Both the position numbers and the translations under genes were made by a program. Source: Nonomuraea typhae (GTDB lineage Bacteria > Actinomycetota > Actinomycetes > Streptosporangiales > Streptosporangiaceae). Taken from it: DNA of 64,000 nucleotides. Where the stretch lies: positions 62,001 to 126,000 of the forward strand of contig NZ_VRLV01000006.1 of the NCBI RefSeq assembly GCF_009760925.1, written 5' to 3'. Shown here in pieces: positions 53,387 through 61,324 of this stretch. The first letter of the stretch is position 1. Every line of letters begins with the position of its first letter. A model generated the notes under the pieces. That model saw only the letters and a program-made list of their open reading frames with translations. It did no database searches and was not told the origin of the DNA.

Positions 53387-54111
53387 ATCACTCCTAGGGT
53401 GGTCAGGTCGTCGATGGGCGCGCTCGTGCTGCACGAGCCGTAGCTGACCAGCAGTTCGCGGGCGCGCTTGGCGGTCTGCTCCGGTACGGCCAGCGCCAGC
53501 CGTACGAGCTGTCCCACGTCGGTGGAGCGCAGGACGGGCACCGGATCGCGGCGCTCCACGGCCTCGCAGACGGCGAGGACGAGGTTGAGGAAGCCGTGCC
53601 GGTCCACGCCGAGGGCGGGGTCGAAGTGGCGTACGGCGTGGTGGAGCCCGGCGGTGGCCTTGAACGGGATGGCGTTCTCCACGCAGAACTGGATGAAGCC
53701 TCCCAGGTGGTGAACCGTCGGGAAGGCGTCCGCGCTCAGCCCGCCGCAGCGTACCTTGAGCCCGGCGCCCTCGGGCGGGAGGGCCGGCGACGTGCCGGCG
53801 GGCACTTCGACGAAGACGCGCACGCCGGGCGGGGCCTCGACGGGCCGCCGGCGTACCTCGACGAAGTCGACGGGCAGGTCGTCGAAGGCGGGCAGCGTGT
53901 CGGTGTCGAGGATGAGGCCCATCCGGTTGGGGCGGGGCTTGGCGCGGCGCAGCGTGTCCAGGCGGGAGGCCGGGCACAGGAAGCGGTGGGTGAGCACCGG
54001 GTTGCCCTCGTCGAGGTCGCGCTGGTGGCGGGCCAGTGCCTCGTCCATGTGCAGGGAGGTCGGGGGGAACAGTCCCGCGTCGTCGACGAGGGCGCCGAAC
54101 AGCGTGCTCAT
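53383..54111 (-). CDS. Unknown gene between hmgA and fahA
   Basis: A 242-residue soluble protein with 4-base overlaps on both sides (ATGA), so it is translated with hmgA and fahA. It opens STLFGALVDDAGLFPPTSLH and contains LTHRFLCPASRLDTL, DFVEVRRRPVEAPPGVRVFV, HLGGFIQFCVENAIPFKATA then GLHHAVRH; this alternation suggests an alpha/beta barrel. I recall related DDAAVFPPG-type proteins of unknown function in actinomycetes. The only step between its neighbours is maleylacetoacetate isomerisation, so it is a candidate for that, but no glutathione-transferase or DinB fold is visible. Confidence 0.7.
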   Translation of the reverse strand: MSTLFGALVDDAGLFPPTSLHMDEALARHQRDLDEGNPVLTHRFLCPASRLDTLRRAKPRPNRMGLILDTDTLPAFDDLPVDFVEVRRRPVEAPPGVRVFVEVPAGTSPALPPEGAGLKVRCGGLSADAFPTVHHLGGFIQFCVENAIPFKATAGLHHAVRHFDPALGVDRHGFLNLVLAVCEAVERRDPVPVLRSTDVGQLVRLALAVPEQTAKRARELLVSYGSCSTSAPIDDLTTLGVI

Positions 54112-55268
54112 CTGACCCAGGTCCAGGCGTAGCCGGGGTCTTCGCAGGACAGGGCGCCCTGGCCGAGGTCGAGCGGGCGGAAGGTGTCGACCATGACGGC
54201 CATCTCGCTGGTGTGCGTGGCGCCCGCGGCGATGACGGCTTCGACGGCGCCGGGCTGCGGGCCGTGGGTGAAGCCGGCCGGGTGCAGGGAGATCGAGCCG
54301 ACGTCGATGCCGGAGCCGGCGCGGGCGGAGTAGTCGCCGCCCACGTAGAACATGAACTCGTCGGAGTCCACGTTGTGGTGGTTGTAGGGGATCGGCACGG
54401 CTTCGGGGTGGAAGTCCAGCGGCCTGGGCATGAACGAGCAGACCACGAAGCCGGGGCCCTCGAAGGTCTGGTGCACGGGCGGCGGCGCGTGCGTCTTCTT
54501 CACGATCGGCTCGAAGTCGTTGATGTTGAAGGCGTACGGGTAGAGGTAGCCGTCCCAGCCGACCACGTCGAAGGGGTGGTTGCGGTAGACGAGCCGGGTC
54601 AGGCCGCCGCGGGTGCGGACGAGGACCGGCACCTCCTCGCCCTCGACGGTGAAGGGCTCCTGCGGGGTGCGCAGGTCGCGCTCGCAGTAGGGGGCGTGCT
54701 CCAGGAACTGGCCGTACTGCGACAGGTAGCGCTTGGGCGGCCTGATGTGCCCGGCGGCCTCGATGGCCAGGATGTTGACCTGCCCGGACGGCACCCAGCG
54801 GTGGATGGTGCCGGTCGGGATGACGATGTAGTCGCCTTCTCCGGCCTCGATGACGCCGTAGGTGGACTCGAAGCGCACGCTGCCGCTCTGGATGTAGACG
54901 CATTCGTCGCCCATGGAGTTGCGGTAGAGCTCGCTGGGCCGGTCGGCGGTGGCGTACGACAATCGGACGTCGCCGTTCCCGGCCAGGAGCAGGCGGCCGG
55001 TGACCAGGTCGCCGGCGCTCGTGAGGTCCTGGGTGCGGAAGTGGCGCGGGGAGAGCGGCAGGTTCGGGCTGAGGGCGGCGGCCTGGAAGGGCTCGACGGC
55101 CTCGGCCTTGACGATCGCGGTGGGGAGATAGCGGTGGTAGAGCAGCGAGGAGTCGGATGAGAAGCCCTCCTCGCCCATGAGCTCCTCGGCGTACAGGCCG
55201 CCGTCGGGCCGCCGGAACTGCACGTGGCGCTTCCTGGGCACCTCGCCCACGAGCCGGTAGTAAGGCAT
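54108..55268 (-). CDS. hmgA: Homogentisate 1,2-dioxygenase
   Basis: A 386-residue cupin dioxygenase that opens the homogentisate ring to maleylacetoacetate. The iron ligands are visible: His in PYNHHNVDSDEFMFYVGGD (297/298), Glu304 and His335 (GFTHGP). The N-terminus YYRLVGEVPRKRHVQFRRPD is the short-form family start. The ATG at 55268 has GGAG upstream, with an IclR-type palindrome 10-24 bases before it. First gene of the hmgA-unknown-fahA operon. Confidence 0.95.
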   Translation of the reverse strand: MPYYRLVGEVPRKRHVQFRRPDGGLYAEELMGEEGFSSDSSLLYHRYLPTAIVKAEAVEPFQAAALSPNLPLSPRHFRTQDLTSAGDLVTGRLLLAGNGDVRLSYATADRPSELYRNSMGDECVYIQSGSVRFESTYGVIEAGEGDYIVIPTGTIHRWVPSGQVNILAIEAAGHIRPPKRYLSQYGQFLEHAPYCERDLRTPQEPFTVEGEEVPVLVRTRGGLTRLVYRNHPFDVVGWDGYLYPYAFNINDFEPIVKKTHAPPPVHQTFEGPGFVVCSFMPRPLDFHPEAVPIPYNHHNVDSDEFMFYVGGDYSARAGSGIDVGSISLHPAGFTHGPQPGAVEAVIAAGATHTSEMAVMVDTFRPLDLGQGALSCEDPGYAWTWVR

Positions 55269-55277
55269 CTCAACTCC

Positions 55278-55292
55278 GTCCGCTTATCGGAC
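55278..55292. promoter_or_regulatory. IclR-type operator upstream of hmgA
   Basis: GTCCG-CTTAT-CGGAC is a perfect 5+5+5 palindrome immediately upstream of the hmgA ribosome site. Its form is that of IclR-family sites and it lies 60 bases downstream of the IclR gene, so the IclR protein probably controls hmgA here. Confidence 0.6.
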
Positions 55293-55351
55293 ACTTACGT
55301 CCTCTATGTGTAACTACCGTCCTTCATCTGCGTGTGTGCTGTCAACCGGGC

Positions 55352-55981
55352 TCACGCCAGCGCCGTGGCGAGTTCGCTCGCCGCCGCCACCACCCGGGGC
55401 CCGGTGCCCTCGGCCAGGCCGCCGAACGTCACCACGCCGACCGACGCCTCCAGCCAGGGCAGCCCGGTCACCGGCGCGGCCACGCCCTTGGCGCCCTCCT
55501 GGAGCTGGCCCTCGCTCACCTGGTAGCCGGTGTGGCCGCCGCGCATGGCCAGGATCGCCTTCCCCGCGGCGCCCTTGGCCAGCGGGTGGCGGGAGCCCTC
55601 GCGGTAGGCCACGTGCAGGTCGGTCCAGGACGGTTCGACCACCGCCACGGCCAGCCCGTCGTCGCCCTCGGCCACGGTCAGGTGCGCGGTGGCGCCCACC
55701 TCCTCGGCCAGCCGCCGCAGCGTGGGCAGCGCCGCCGCACGCAGCAGCGGTTGTACGGCTTGCGCCAGCACCAGCACCCCGAACCCGAGGTGCACCCGGC
55801 CGTCGGCGTCCCGGCGCGCGAAGCCCTCGTTCATGAGCGTCGTGACCAGCCGGTACACCACGGGCCTGCTCAGCCCCAGCGAGGTCGCGAGCTCGGTGGG
55901 CGTGCGGCCCCCGTGGCCGTCGGCGAGCAGCCGGAGCAGGCGGAGCCCCCGCTCCAAGGTCTGGGCAGATTCAGCGGCCAT
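55352..55981 (-). CDS. IclR family transcriptional regulator
   Basis: A 209-residue IclR protein: winged helix (TLERGLRLLRLLADGHGGRT, ATSLGLSRPVVYRLVTTLMN) and effector domain (YREGSRHPLAKGAAGKAILA). The ATG at 55981 has CATAAT seven bases upstream, indicating a leaderless mRNA; an upstream ATG at 56020 adds an unconserved segment. It is followed, 83 bases on, by hmgA on the same strand, and is its probable regulator, with homogentisate or a precursor as ligand (inferred). Confidence 0.88.
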   Translation of the reverse strand: MAAESAQTLERGLRLLRLLADGHGGRTPTELATSLGLSRPVVYRLVTTLMNEGFARRDADGRVHLGFGVLVLAQAVQPLLRAAALPTLRRLAEEVGATAHLTVAEGDDGLAVAVVEPSWTDLHVAYREGSRHPLAKGAAGKAILAMRGGHTGYQVSEGQLQEGAKGVAAPVTGLPWLEASVGVVTFGGLAEGTGPRVVAAASELATALA

Positions 55982-56061
55982 GCAGTTGATTATGCGTGGT
56001 GCTGGTGTGACGCTCCGCACAGAACGGGTAGGTACCCGGTTAGGCGGACCGGGGGGTAAAT

Positions 56062-56700
56062 ATGCGGCAAAGGTGGCTTGTCCTGATTGGCGGTTTGGCT
56101 ATCTGCGCATTGATCCCCGCCCTCCCTTCGGTAGGGGACCAGGCCGGCAATCTCGTCCGCGACAGCACGATCACCCCGCCCATGCCGACTCGGCCGGCCC
56201 AGCTCGTCGAGAGCACCTTCTACGCCACCGAAGGCATCGAGGTGGACGAGCGGATCATGCCGTTCGAGCCGGACACCGACATCCGCCCCGTCGAACTCGC
56301 GCCCGGCGTCAGCCTCGGCGTCACCGGACGCCTGTCCGGCAAGCCCCAGCGGCCCGGCACCTTCGCCCACGCCGTCAAGCTGTGCCGGGGGACGGACTGC
56401 GTCGAGCAGGTGGTCACGCTCGTGGTGTTCCGGAACGTTCCATGGGAGCCGGTCAACCTGGCCTTCCCCGGCAAGGTCGGCACCCCGCTGAGCGGGGACA
56501 TCGCGGTGAACGGCGGGCCGACCGGCGTCCTGCCCACGTTCAGCGTGACCGACTACGACAAGCTGCCCAAGGGCGTGAGCATCGGCCCGGACGGCCACGT
56601 CGGCGGCGTCCCGGCCGCCGCGGGGCTGTACGAGATCCCGGTGCGCATCTGCGTGGCGGGCAACTGCGCGGGCGTCGTGGTGAAGCTGATCGTGGTCTGA
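56062..56700 (+). CDS. Secreted Ig-like (He_PIG-type) protein
   Basis: A 212-residue exported protein. Signal peptide MRQRWLVLIGGLAICALIPA, then two Ig-like repeats, each ending in a Cys pair: VKLCRGTDCVEQVVTLVVFR and VRICVAGNCAGVVVKLIVV. The pattern LPKGVSIGPDGHVGGVPAAA is the 'putative Ig' (He_PIG) motif found in surface proteins. It lies 80 bases upstream of and divergent from the IclR gene. Function unknown; possibly a cell-surface binding module. Confidence 0.7.
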   Translation: MRQRWLVLIGGLAICALIPALPSVGDQAGNLVRDSTITPPMPTRPAQLVESTFYATEGIEVDERIMPFEPDTDIRPVELAPGVSLGVTGRLSGKPQRPGTFAHAVKLCRGTDCVEQVVTLVVFRNVPWEPVNLAFPGKVGTPLSGDIAVNGGPTGVLPTFSVTDYDKLPKGVSIGPDGHVGGVPAAAGLYEIPVRICVAGNCAGVVVKLIVV

Positions 56701-56741
56701 GGTCTTGCGGCGGGCGGGGATCACCGGCCACGGTGGATGCC

Positions 56742-57848
56742 ATGAAATCGGTCATTGTGGTTGGAGCCGGTATTTGGGGAGCGTCGCTCGCGTTGCGGCT
56801 GGCCGAAACAGGCTGGCAGGTGACGCTGGTCGAGCAGCACAAACCCGGGCACCTGCGGCAGTCCAGCGCCGGTGAGACCCGGCTCCTGCGCACCGCCCAC
56901 GGCGGCGACGCCTGGTACACCCAGCTCGCCTGGCAGGCCCGCGACGGGTGGCGGCGGCTGGAGGAGAAGGCCGGGGAGGAGCTCTACCTCGAGGCCGGGA
57001 TGATGTGGTTCGCTCAGACCCCGGACGGCTGGGAGCACGCCAGCGCCCAGACCATGAAGGACCTCGGCATCCCCTGCGAGATCCTCGAGCCGGACGAAGG
57101 CGGCAGGTTCTTCCCCGACTTCCGCGGCGACGGGCTCAGCTTCCTGCTGTGGGAGCCGAACGCCGGGGTGATCAGGGCGCGCCGGGCCACGCAGGTGACG
57201 GCGCGGCTGGCCGTACAGGCGGGGGCGGAGCTGGTGCGCGGGCGGGCGGTGCCGGCGGCGGGCGGGGTCGCGATCGACGGCGTCGTGCGGACGGCCGACC
57301 GCGTCGTCTGGGCGGCCGGGGCGTGGCTGCCCGAGGTGTTCGACGTGCCCGTGACCGTCACCAAGCAGGACACCCTGAACTTCGCGGTGCCGCCGGAGTG
57401 GACCGTGCCCGGTACCCCGGCCTGGGTGGACTACGAGGCATCGGCCTACGGGCACGGCGACGTGGACGGGGTCGGGATGAAGGCCACCTCCGACGCCGAC
57501 GGCGAGCCGTACGAGCCGGAGAACGGCTCCCGCGTGGTGGAGCGGCGCAGCGAGGAGCGCTCCAGGGAGTACCTCGCCCGGCGGTTTCCGTCGCTGGCCC
57601 AAGCGCCGGTGTTGTTCAGCCAGGTCTGCCCGTACGCGCTCACGCCCGACGGCGAGTGGATCATCGCCGAGACCGAGCCGGGCGTCTGGCTCATGGGCGG
57701 GGACTCCGGCCACGGGTTCAAGCACGCGCCGGTGCTGGCCGAGTACGTGGCCGGGGTGCTGGCGGGCGAGCACGCGCCGGAGGCCAGGTTCGGCCTGCAC
57801 GAGCGGGTCCCGGTCCGCGGGCTGCGGACCAGCGGAGTGCACAAGTAG
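56742..57848 (+). CDS. FAD-dependent amine oxidase (sarcosine/N-methyltryptophan-oxidase-like)
   Basis: A 368-residue flavoprotein of the DAO/SoxA family. FAD loop VIVVGAGIWGASLALRLAE (4-22), then the family motif SSAGETRLLRTAHGG, TADRVVWAAGAWLP, and at the C-terminus FSQVCPYALTPDGEWIIAET and GGDSGHGFKHAPVLAEYV, which includes the Cys that binds FAD covalently in monomeric sarcosine oxidase (compare QVCPY). The substrate is an N-methyl or secondary amine. The ATG at 56742 was chosen; a GTG three codons earlier is possible. Confidence 0.85.
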   Translation: MKSVIVVGAGIWGASLALRLAETGWQVTLVEQHKPGHLRQSSAGETRLLRTAHGGDAWYTQLAWQARDGWRRLEEKAGEELYLEAGMMWFAQTPDGWEHASAQTMKDLGIPCEILEPDEGGRFFPDFRGDGLSFLLWEPNAGVIRARRATQVTARLAVQAGAELVRGRAVPAAGGVAIDGVVRTADRVVWAAGAWLPEVFDVPVTVTKQDTLNFAVPPEWTVPGTPAWVDYEASAYGHGDVDGVGMKATSDADGEPYEPENGSRVVERRSEERSREYLARRFPSLAQAPVLFSQVCPYALTPDGEWIIAETEPGVWLMGGDSGHGFKHAPVLAEYVAGVLAGEHAPEARFGLHERVPVRGLRTSGVHK

Positions 57849-57911
57849 GGCCTGCCCTACTGCCGCTCCGGGGGCGGGCGGGGCGGCGTCGGAGCAGGTC
57901 AGAGACTCAGA

Positions 57912-58532
57912 ATGAGTGGTATGAACGCACACGCTCCCCGCTCCGTCGGCGCCGCGGCCGGACTGTGGCTGCTGGCCGTCGGCATGGGCGCCCTCGAAAC
58001 CGCGCTGGCCGTCGGCGGCATGCTCGTCAACGGCACCGCGACCCCGGGTGACCTCGCCTTCGGTCTCGGCCTGCGGCTGGTCGTCTTCGCCGCCGCCGTC
58101 GCCATGGTCGCCAACCTGCGCCAGGGCCGCAACTGGGCCAGGCTCGGCCTGACCGTGCTGCTCGGCGTGTTCGGCACGCTCTCCCTGGTCATCGGCCCGG
58201 TCCAGTTCCTCCTGGACGGCGGCGACGTCGGCCGGGCGCTCGCCGAGGCCGACATGGCGAGCTGGGCCTTCGGCCTGAGCCGGGTGGTCCACCTGGCCGC
58301 GGTGCTCGGCGCGATGATCCTGATGTACCAGAAGGCGTCGAACGACTACTTCGCCGGGAACGTCGGGGCGCGCAGGTTGCGCACGCCGGGCGACAGCAGC
58401 GCCGCCGCCGTCGAGACCAGGACCACGGCCGCACAGACCACCATCGCCGACCTGGCGTCCACCAGGACCGCCAGCCGCCCGGCCAGCAAGAGCCCGAGCG
58501 GCCCGAACATCAACGACCCGAGCGCGTCGTAG
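57912..58532 (+). CDS. Small membrane protein with antisense 3' overlap
   Basis: A 206-residue protein with four membrane helices in residues 14-140 (LWLLAVGMGALETALAVGGM, LGLRLVVFAAAVAMVANLRQ, LTVLLGVFGTLSLVIGPVQF, VHLAAVLGAMILMYQKAS). Beyond residue ~145 the sequence loses its membrane-protein character and the last 187 bases lie opposite the end of the MFS gene, so the tail may be a read-on past a lost stop codon. Function unknown. The ATG at 57912 may be replaced by 57921. Confidence 0.6.
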   Translation: MSGMNAHAPRSVGAAAGLWLLAVGMGALETALAVGGMLVNGTATPGDLAFGLGLRLVVFAAAVAMVANLRQGRNWARLGLTVLLGVFGTLSLVIGPVQFLLDGGDVGRALAEADMASWAFGLSRVVHLAAVLGAMILMYQKASNDYFAGNVGARRLRTPGDSSAAAVETRTTAAQTTIADLASTRTASRPASKSPSGPNINDPSAS

Positions 58533-59593
58533 GAGCTCACCCGCGACAGCGCCTCCGGCGGCACCTCCCGCTGCAGCGTGGTCTGCCACAACACCCCGAA
58601 CACGTCGAAGCAGACCCCGAGCACGAAGGCCCCCGCGATGACCATCCACAGCGGTGCGCTCACCCCCAGCAGCAGGTACGGCAGCGCCGAGGGGAAACAC
58701 AGCAAGGTCGCGGCCAGGATCGGGCGCCTGGGCCGGAAGCGCAGTGCCACGAACACCCCGACCAGCGTGCCGACCGCCTCCCCGGCCAGTACCATCGACC
58801 AGGCGCCGGGGCCGCCGAGATGCTCCTTGGCCACCAGCGGGCCGAGCACCCCGTGGGCCGCCTGCAGCGCCATGATCATGACGGAGAACTGGGCCACCAC
58901 CACCCAGAGCCATTGGCGGGAGCTGAACTCCTTCCAGCCCTCCTTCAGATCGCGCAGGACGGAGTGCCGCTCACCGGACTCCTGCTGATGCGGCGGCAGG
59001 CGCAACATCGCGATCAGCGCTCCGGCGAGGCCGAACATCAGCCCGCTCACCGCCAGCGCCCAGGCGCCGCCGACCAGCGTCACGACGATGCCGCTGAGCA
59101 CCGCTCCGGCCACGCGGGAGGTGTTGGCGCCGAGGCCGAGCAGGGCGTTGCCGGTCTGCAGCCGGTCGGCGGGCACGACCTCCGGGATGATCCCGGTCAG
59201 GGCGGGGAAGAGCACGGCCATCGCGATGCCGCTGAGCGCCGCGGCCGTGGCCATGGCCCACAGCGGCGTCCATCCGGTGAACATCATGGCGGCCAGCGCG
59301 AAGAAGGCGACGGAGTTGACCAGTTCGCCGGCCATCATCACCCGCTGCCGCGGGAACCGGTCGGCGACCACGCCGCCGACCAGCATGAACAACACCATGG
59401 GCAGCGACTCGGCGGTCAGCACCACCGACAGCGTGGAGGCGGTGGCGCCGGGCAGCCCGAGGACGCCGAACGCCAGTGCCACGGGGGCGAACGCGCTGCC
59501 GAGGACGGAGATGGTTCTGGCCGTGAGGAGGAGGGTGAATCGGGTGTCCCGGAGGAGGCCGAGATCCCGGATATAGCTTTGCACCTGGCCCAT
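58346..59593 (-). CDS. MFS transporter
   Basis: A 415-residue major facilitator of the DHA3/EntS-like group with 12 helices: FTLLLTARTISVLGSAFAPV, GVVADRFPRQRVMMAGELVN (motif A), GLGANTSRVAGAVLSGIVVT. The centre carries LKEGWKEFSSRQWLW. A drug or siderophore exporter is likely. The ATG at 59593 begins MGQVQSYIRDL. It is divergent from the acyl-AMP ligase operon and might export the product made there. Confidence 0.85.
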   Translation of the reverse strand: MGQVQSYIRDLGLLRDTRFTLLLTARTISVLGSAFAPVALAFGVLGLPGATASTLSVVLTAESLPMVLFMLVGGVVADRFPRQRVMMAGELVNSVAFFALAAMMFTGWTPLWAMATAAALSGIAMAVLFPALTGIIPEVVPADRLQTGNALLGLGANTSRVAGAVLSGIVVTLVGGAWALAVSGLMFGLAGALIAMLRLPPHQQESGERHSVLRDLKEGWKEFSSRQWLWVVVAQFSVMIMALQAAHGVLGPLVAKEHLGGPGAWSMVLAGEAVGTLVGVFVALRFRPRRPILAATLLCFPSALPYLLLGVSAPLWMVIAGAFVLGVCFDVFGVLWQTTLQREVPPEALSRVSSYDALGSLMFGPLGLLLAGRLAVLVDARSAMVVCAAVVLVSTAAALLSPGVRNLRAPTFPAK

Positions 59594-59687
59594 TGTCCCG
59601 CCCTGCTCTGGCATTTCTGTCAGCGGGTAACAAGTCCGGCCCTGGAATGTTGCTGATGACAGGCAAGAAACGCGGTGGTCTCTGCCG

Positions 59688-59693
59688 TAATTT
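59688..59693 (+). promoter_or_regulatory. -10 element of the acyl-AMP ligase operon
   Basis: TAATTT lies 8 bases before the GTG at 59702, the spacing of a leaderless transcript. No clear -35 or operator was seen in the ~100-base divergent region. Confidence 0.45.
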
Positions 59694-59701
59694 GCTGGAT
59701 C

Positions 59702-61324
59702 GTGAGCGTGCTGATACAGCGAGTCGCCCAATGGGCCGGGGAGATCCCGGACTCGCCCGCCTACACCTTCGTGGACTACCTGGGCGGCGGCGTACGGCAC
59801 ACGCTCACCTGGAAACAGGCCGACAGAAGAGCCAGAGCGTTGGCCGTACGGCTGCGTGAGCTGACCGCACCGGGCGACCGGGTCGCCATCCTCGCGCCCC
59901 AGGGCCTCGACTACGTGGTCGCCGTGATCGGCGCGCTCTACGCGCGGACCGTCGCCGTCCCGCTGTTCGCGCCCGGCCTGCCCGGTCACGCCGAGCGCCT
60001 GGCCGGCGCGCACGCCGACGCCGGGCCCGCCCTGGCCCTCACCACCACGGCCGCGCTGCCCGGCGTGCACGAGTTCGCCGCGGACCTGCCCGCCCTCGCC
60101 GTGGACGCCGTCTCCAGCCTGCTCGCCGACGAGTGGGAGGAGGAGCCGATCGCCCCCGGCGACCTGGCCTACCTGCAGTACACCTCCGGCTCCACCCGCC
60201 GGCCCACCGGCGTCGAGATCACCCACGGCAACATCGAGGCCAACGCCCTGCAGCTCTGGGAGGCGTTCGCCGCCACCCCGCGCACCTCCGTCGCCGCGCT
60301 CTGGCTGCCGCTCTTCCACGACATGGGCCTGATCGCCACCATCGCGCTGCCCATGGTCGGCGGCAACCAGGTGGCCTTCATGGACCCGGTCGCCTTCGTC
60401 ATGCGGCCCGTGCGCTGGCTGCGGCTGCTCAGCGAGTTCCCCGACGTCTACACCGGCGGGCCCAACTTCGCCTACGACTACACCGCCGCCCGGGTCAGCG
60501 AGGCCGACAAGGAGGGGCTCGACCTGTCCGGCGTGCGGGTCATGCTCAACGGCGCCGAACCCGTCCGGCCCGCCACGATCGCCGCCTTCCAGGCCGCCTT
60601 CGCCTCGTGCGGGCTGCGGCCGGAGGCCCACACCCCCGCGTACGGCCTGGCCGAGGCGACCGTCTTCGTCGCGGCCGCCGGGCGTGACCAGCGTCCCCAA
60701 GTCACCGACTTCGACCGGGACGAACTCGGGCGAGGGCGGGCGGTGCCGTACGGCTCGGGGAACAAGACCACGCTGGTCTCGTGCGGGCGGCCGACCGGGC
60801 AGCGGGTGCGGGTGGACGCGCCAGACGGGCACGTGGGCGAGATCCTCGTGCAGGGGCCGAACGTCGCCCGCGCCTACTGGCGCGACCCCGAGCGCAGCGC
60901 CGAGGTGTTCGGGTCCGGCTGGTTGCGCACCGGCGACCTCGGGGTGATCCACGACGGCGAGCTCTACGTGACCGGGCGGATCAAGGACCTGATCATCGTG
61001 GACGGGCGCAACCACTACCCCCAGGACATCGAGGTCACCGTCCAGGAGGCGTGCGAGGCGGTGCGGCGCGATCACGTGGCCGCCTTCGCCGTGCCCAGCG
61101 GTGAGGGCGAACGGCTGGTCGTGGTCGCCGAGCGCTCGCGGCGCGGGCAGGACGCCGACCCGGTGGAGGTGGCCAGGCTGGTGCGCGCCGCCGTGGCCGG
61201 GAAACACGACCTGACCGTCCACGACGTCGTGCTGGCCGAGGCGGGAGCCGTACCCAGGACCTCCAGCGGGAAGATCGCGCGGCGGGCCTGCCTGGCGGCC
61301 TATCTGGAGGACGCCTTTGTTTGA
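59702..61324 (+). CDS. Fatty-acyl-AMP ligase (FadD32-like)
   Basis: A 540-residue adenylate-forming enzyme that activates long-chain acids as acyl-AMP and hands them to an acyl carrier protein. Motifs: YTSGSTRRPTGVEITHGN (phosphate loop), LPLFHDMGLI (the FAAL-specific HDMGL), GAEPVRPATI, PAYGLAEATVFV, TGDLGVIHDGELYVTGR and the catalytic Lys in RTSSGKIARRA. HDMGL and RNHYPQDIE point to FAALs rather than acyl-CoA ligases. The start GTG 59702 follows a -10 element at leaderless spacing. Its end overlaps the MMPL gene by 8 bases. Confidence 0.9.
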   Translation: MSVLIQRVAQWAGEIPDSPAYTFVDYLGGGVRHTLTWKQADRRARALAVRLRELTAPGDRVAILAPQGLDYVVAVIGALYARTVAVPLFAPGLPGHAERLAGAHADAGPALALTTTAALPGVHEFAADLPALAVDAVSSLLADEWEEEPIAPGDLAYLQYTSGSTRRPTGVEITHGNIEANALQLWEAFAATPRTSVAALWLPLFHDMGLIATIALPMVGGNQVAFMDPVAFVMRPVRWLRLLSEFPDVYTGGPNFAYDYTAARVSEADKEGLDLSGVRVMLNGAEPVRPATIAAFQAAFASCGLRPEAHTPAYGLAEATVFVAAAGRDQRPQVTDFDRDELGRGRAVPYGSGNKTTLVSCGRPTGQRVRVDAPDGHVGEILVQGPNVARAYWRDPERSAEVFGSGWLRTGDLGVIHDGELYVTGRIKDLIIVDGRNHYPQDIEVTVQEACEAVRRDHVAAFAVPSGEGERLVVVAERSRRGQDADPVEVARLVRAAVAGKHDLTVHDVVLAEAGAVPRTSSGKIARRACLAAYLEDAFV

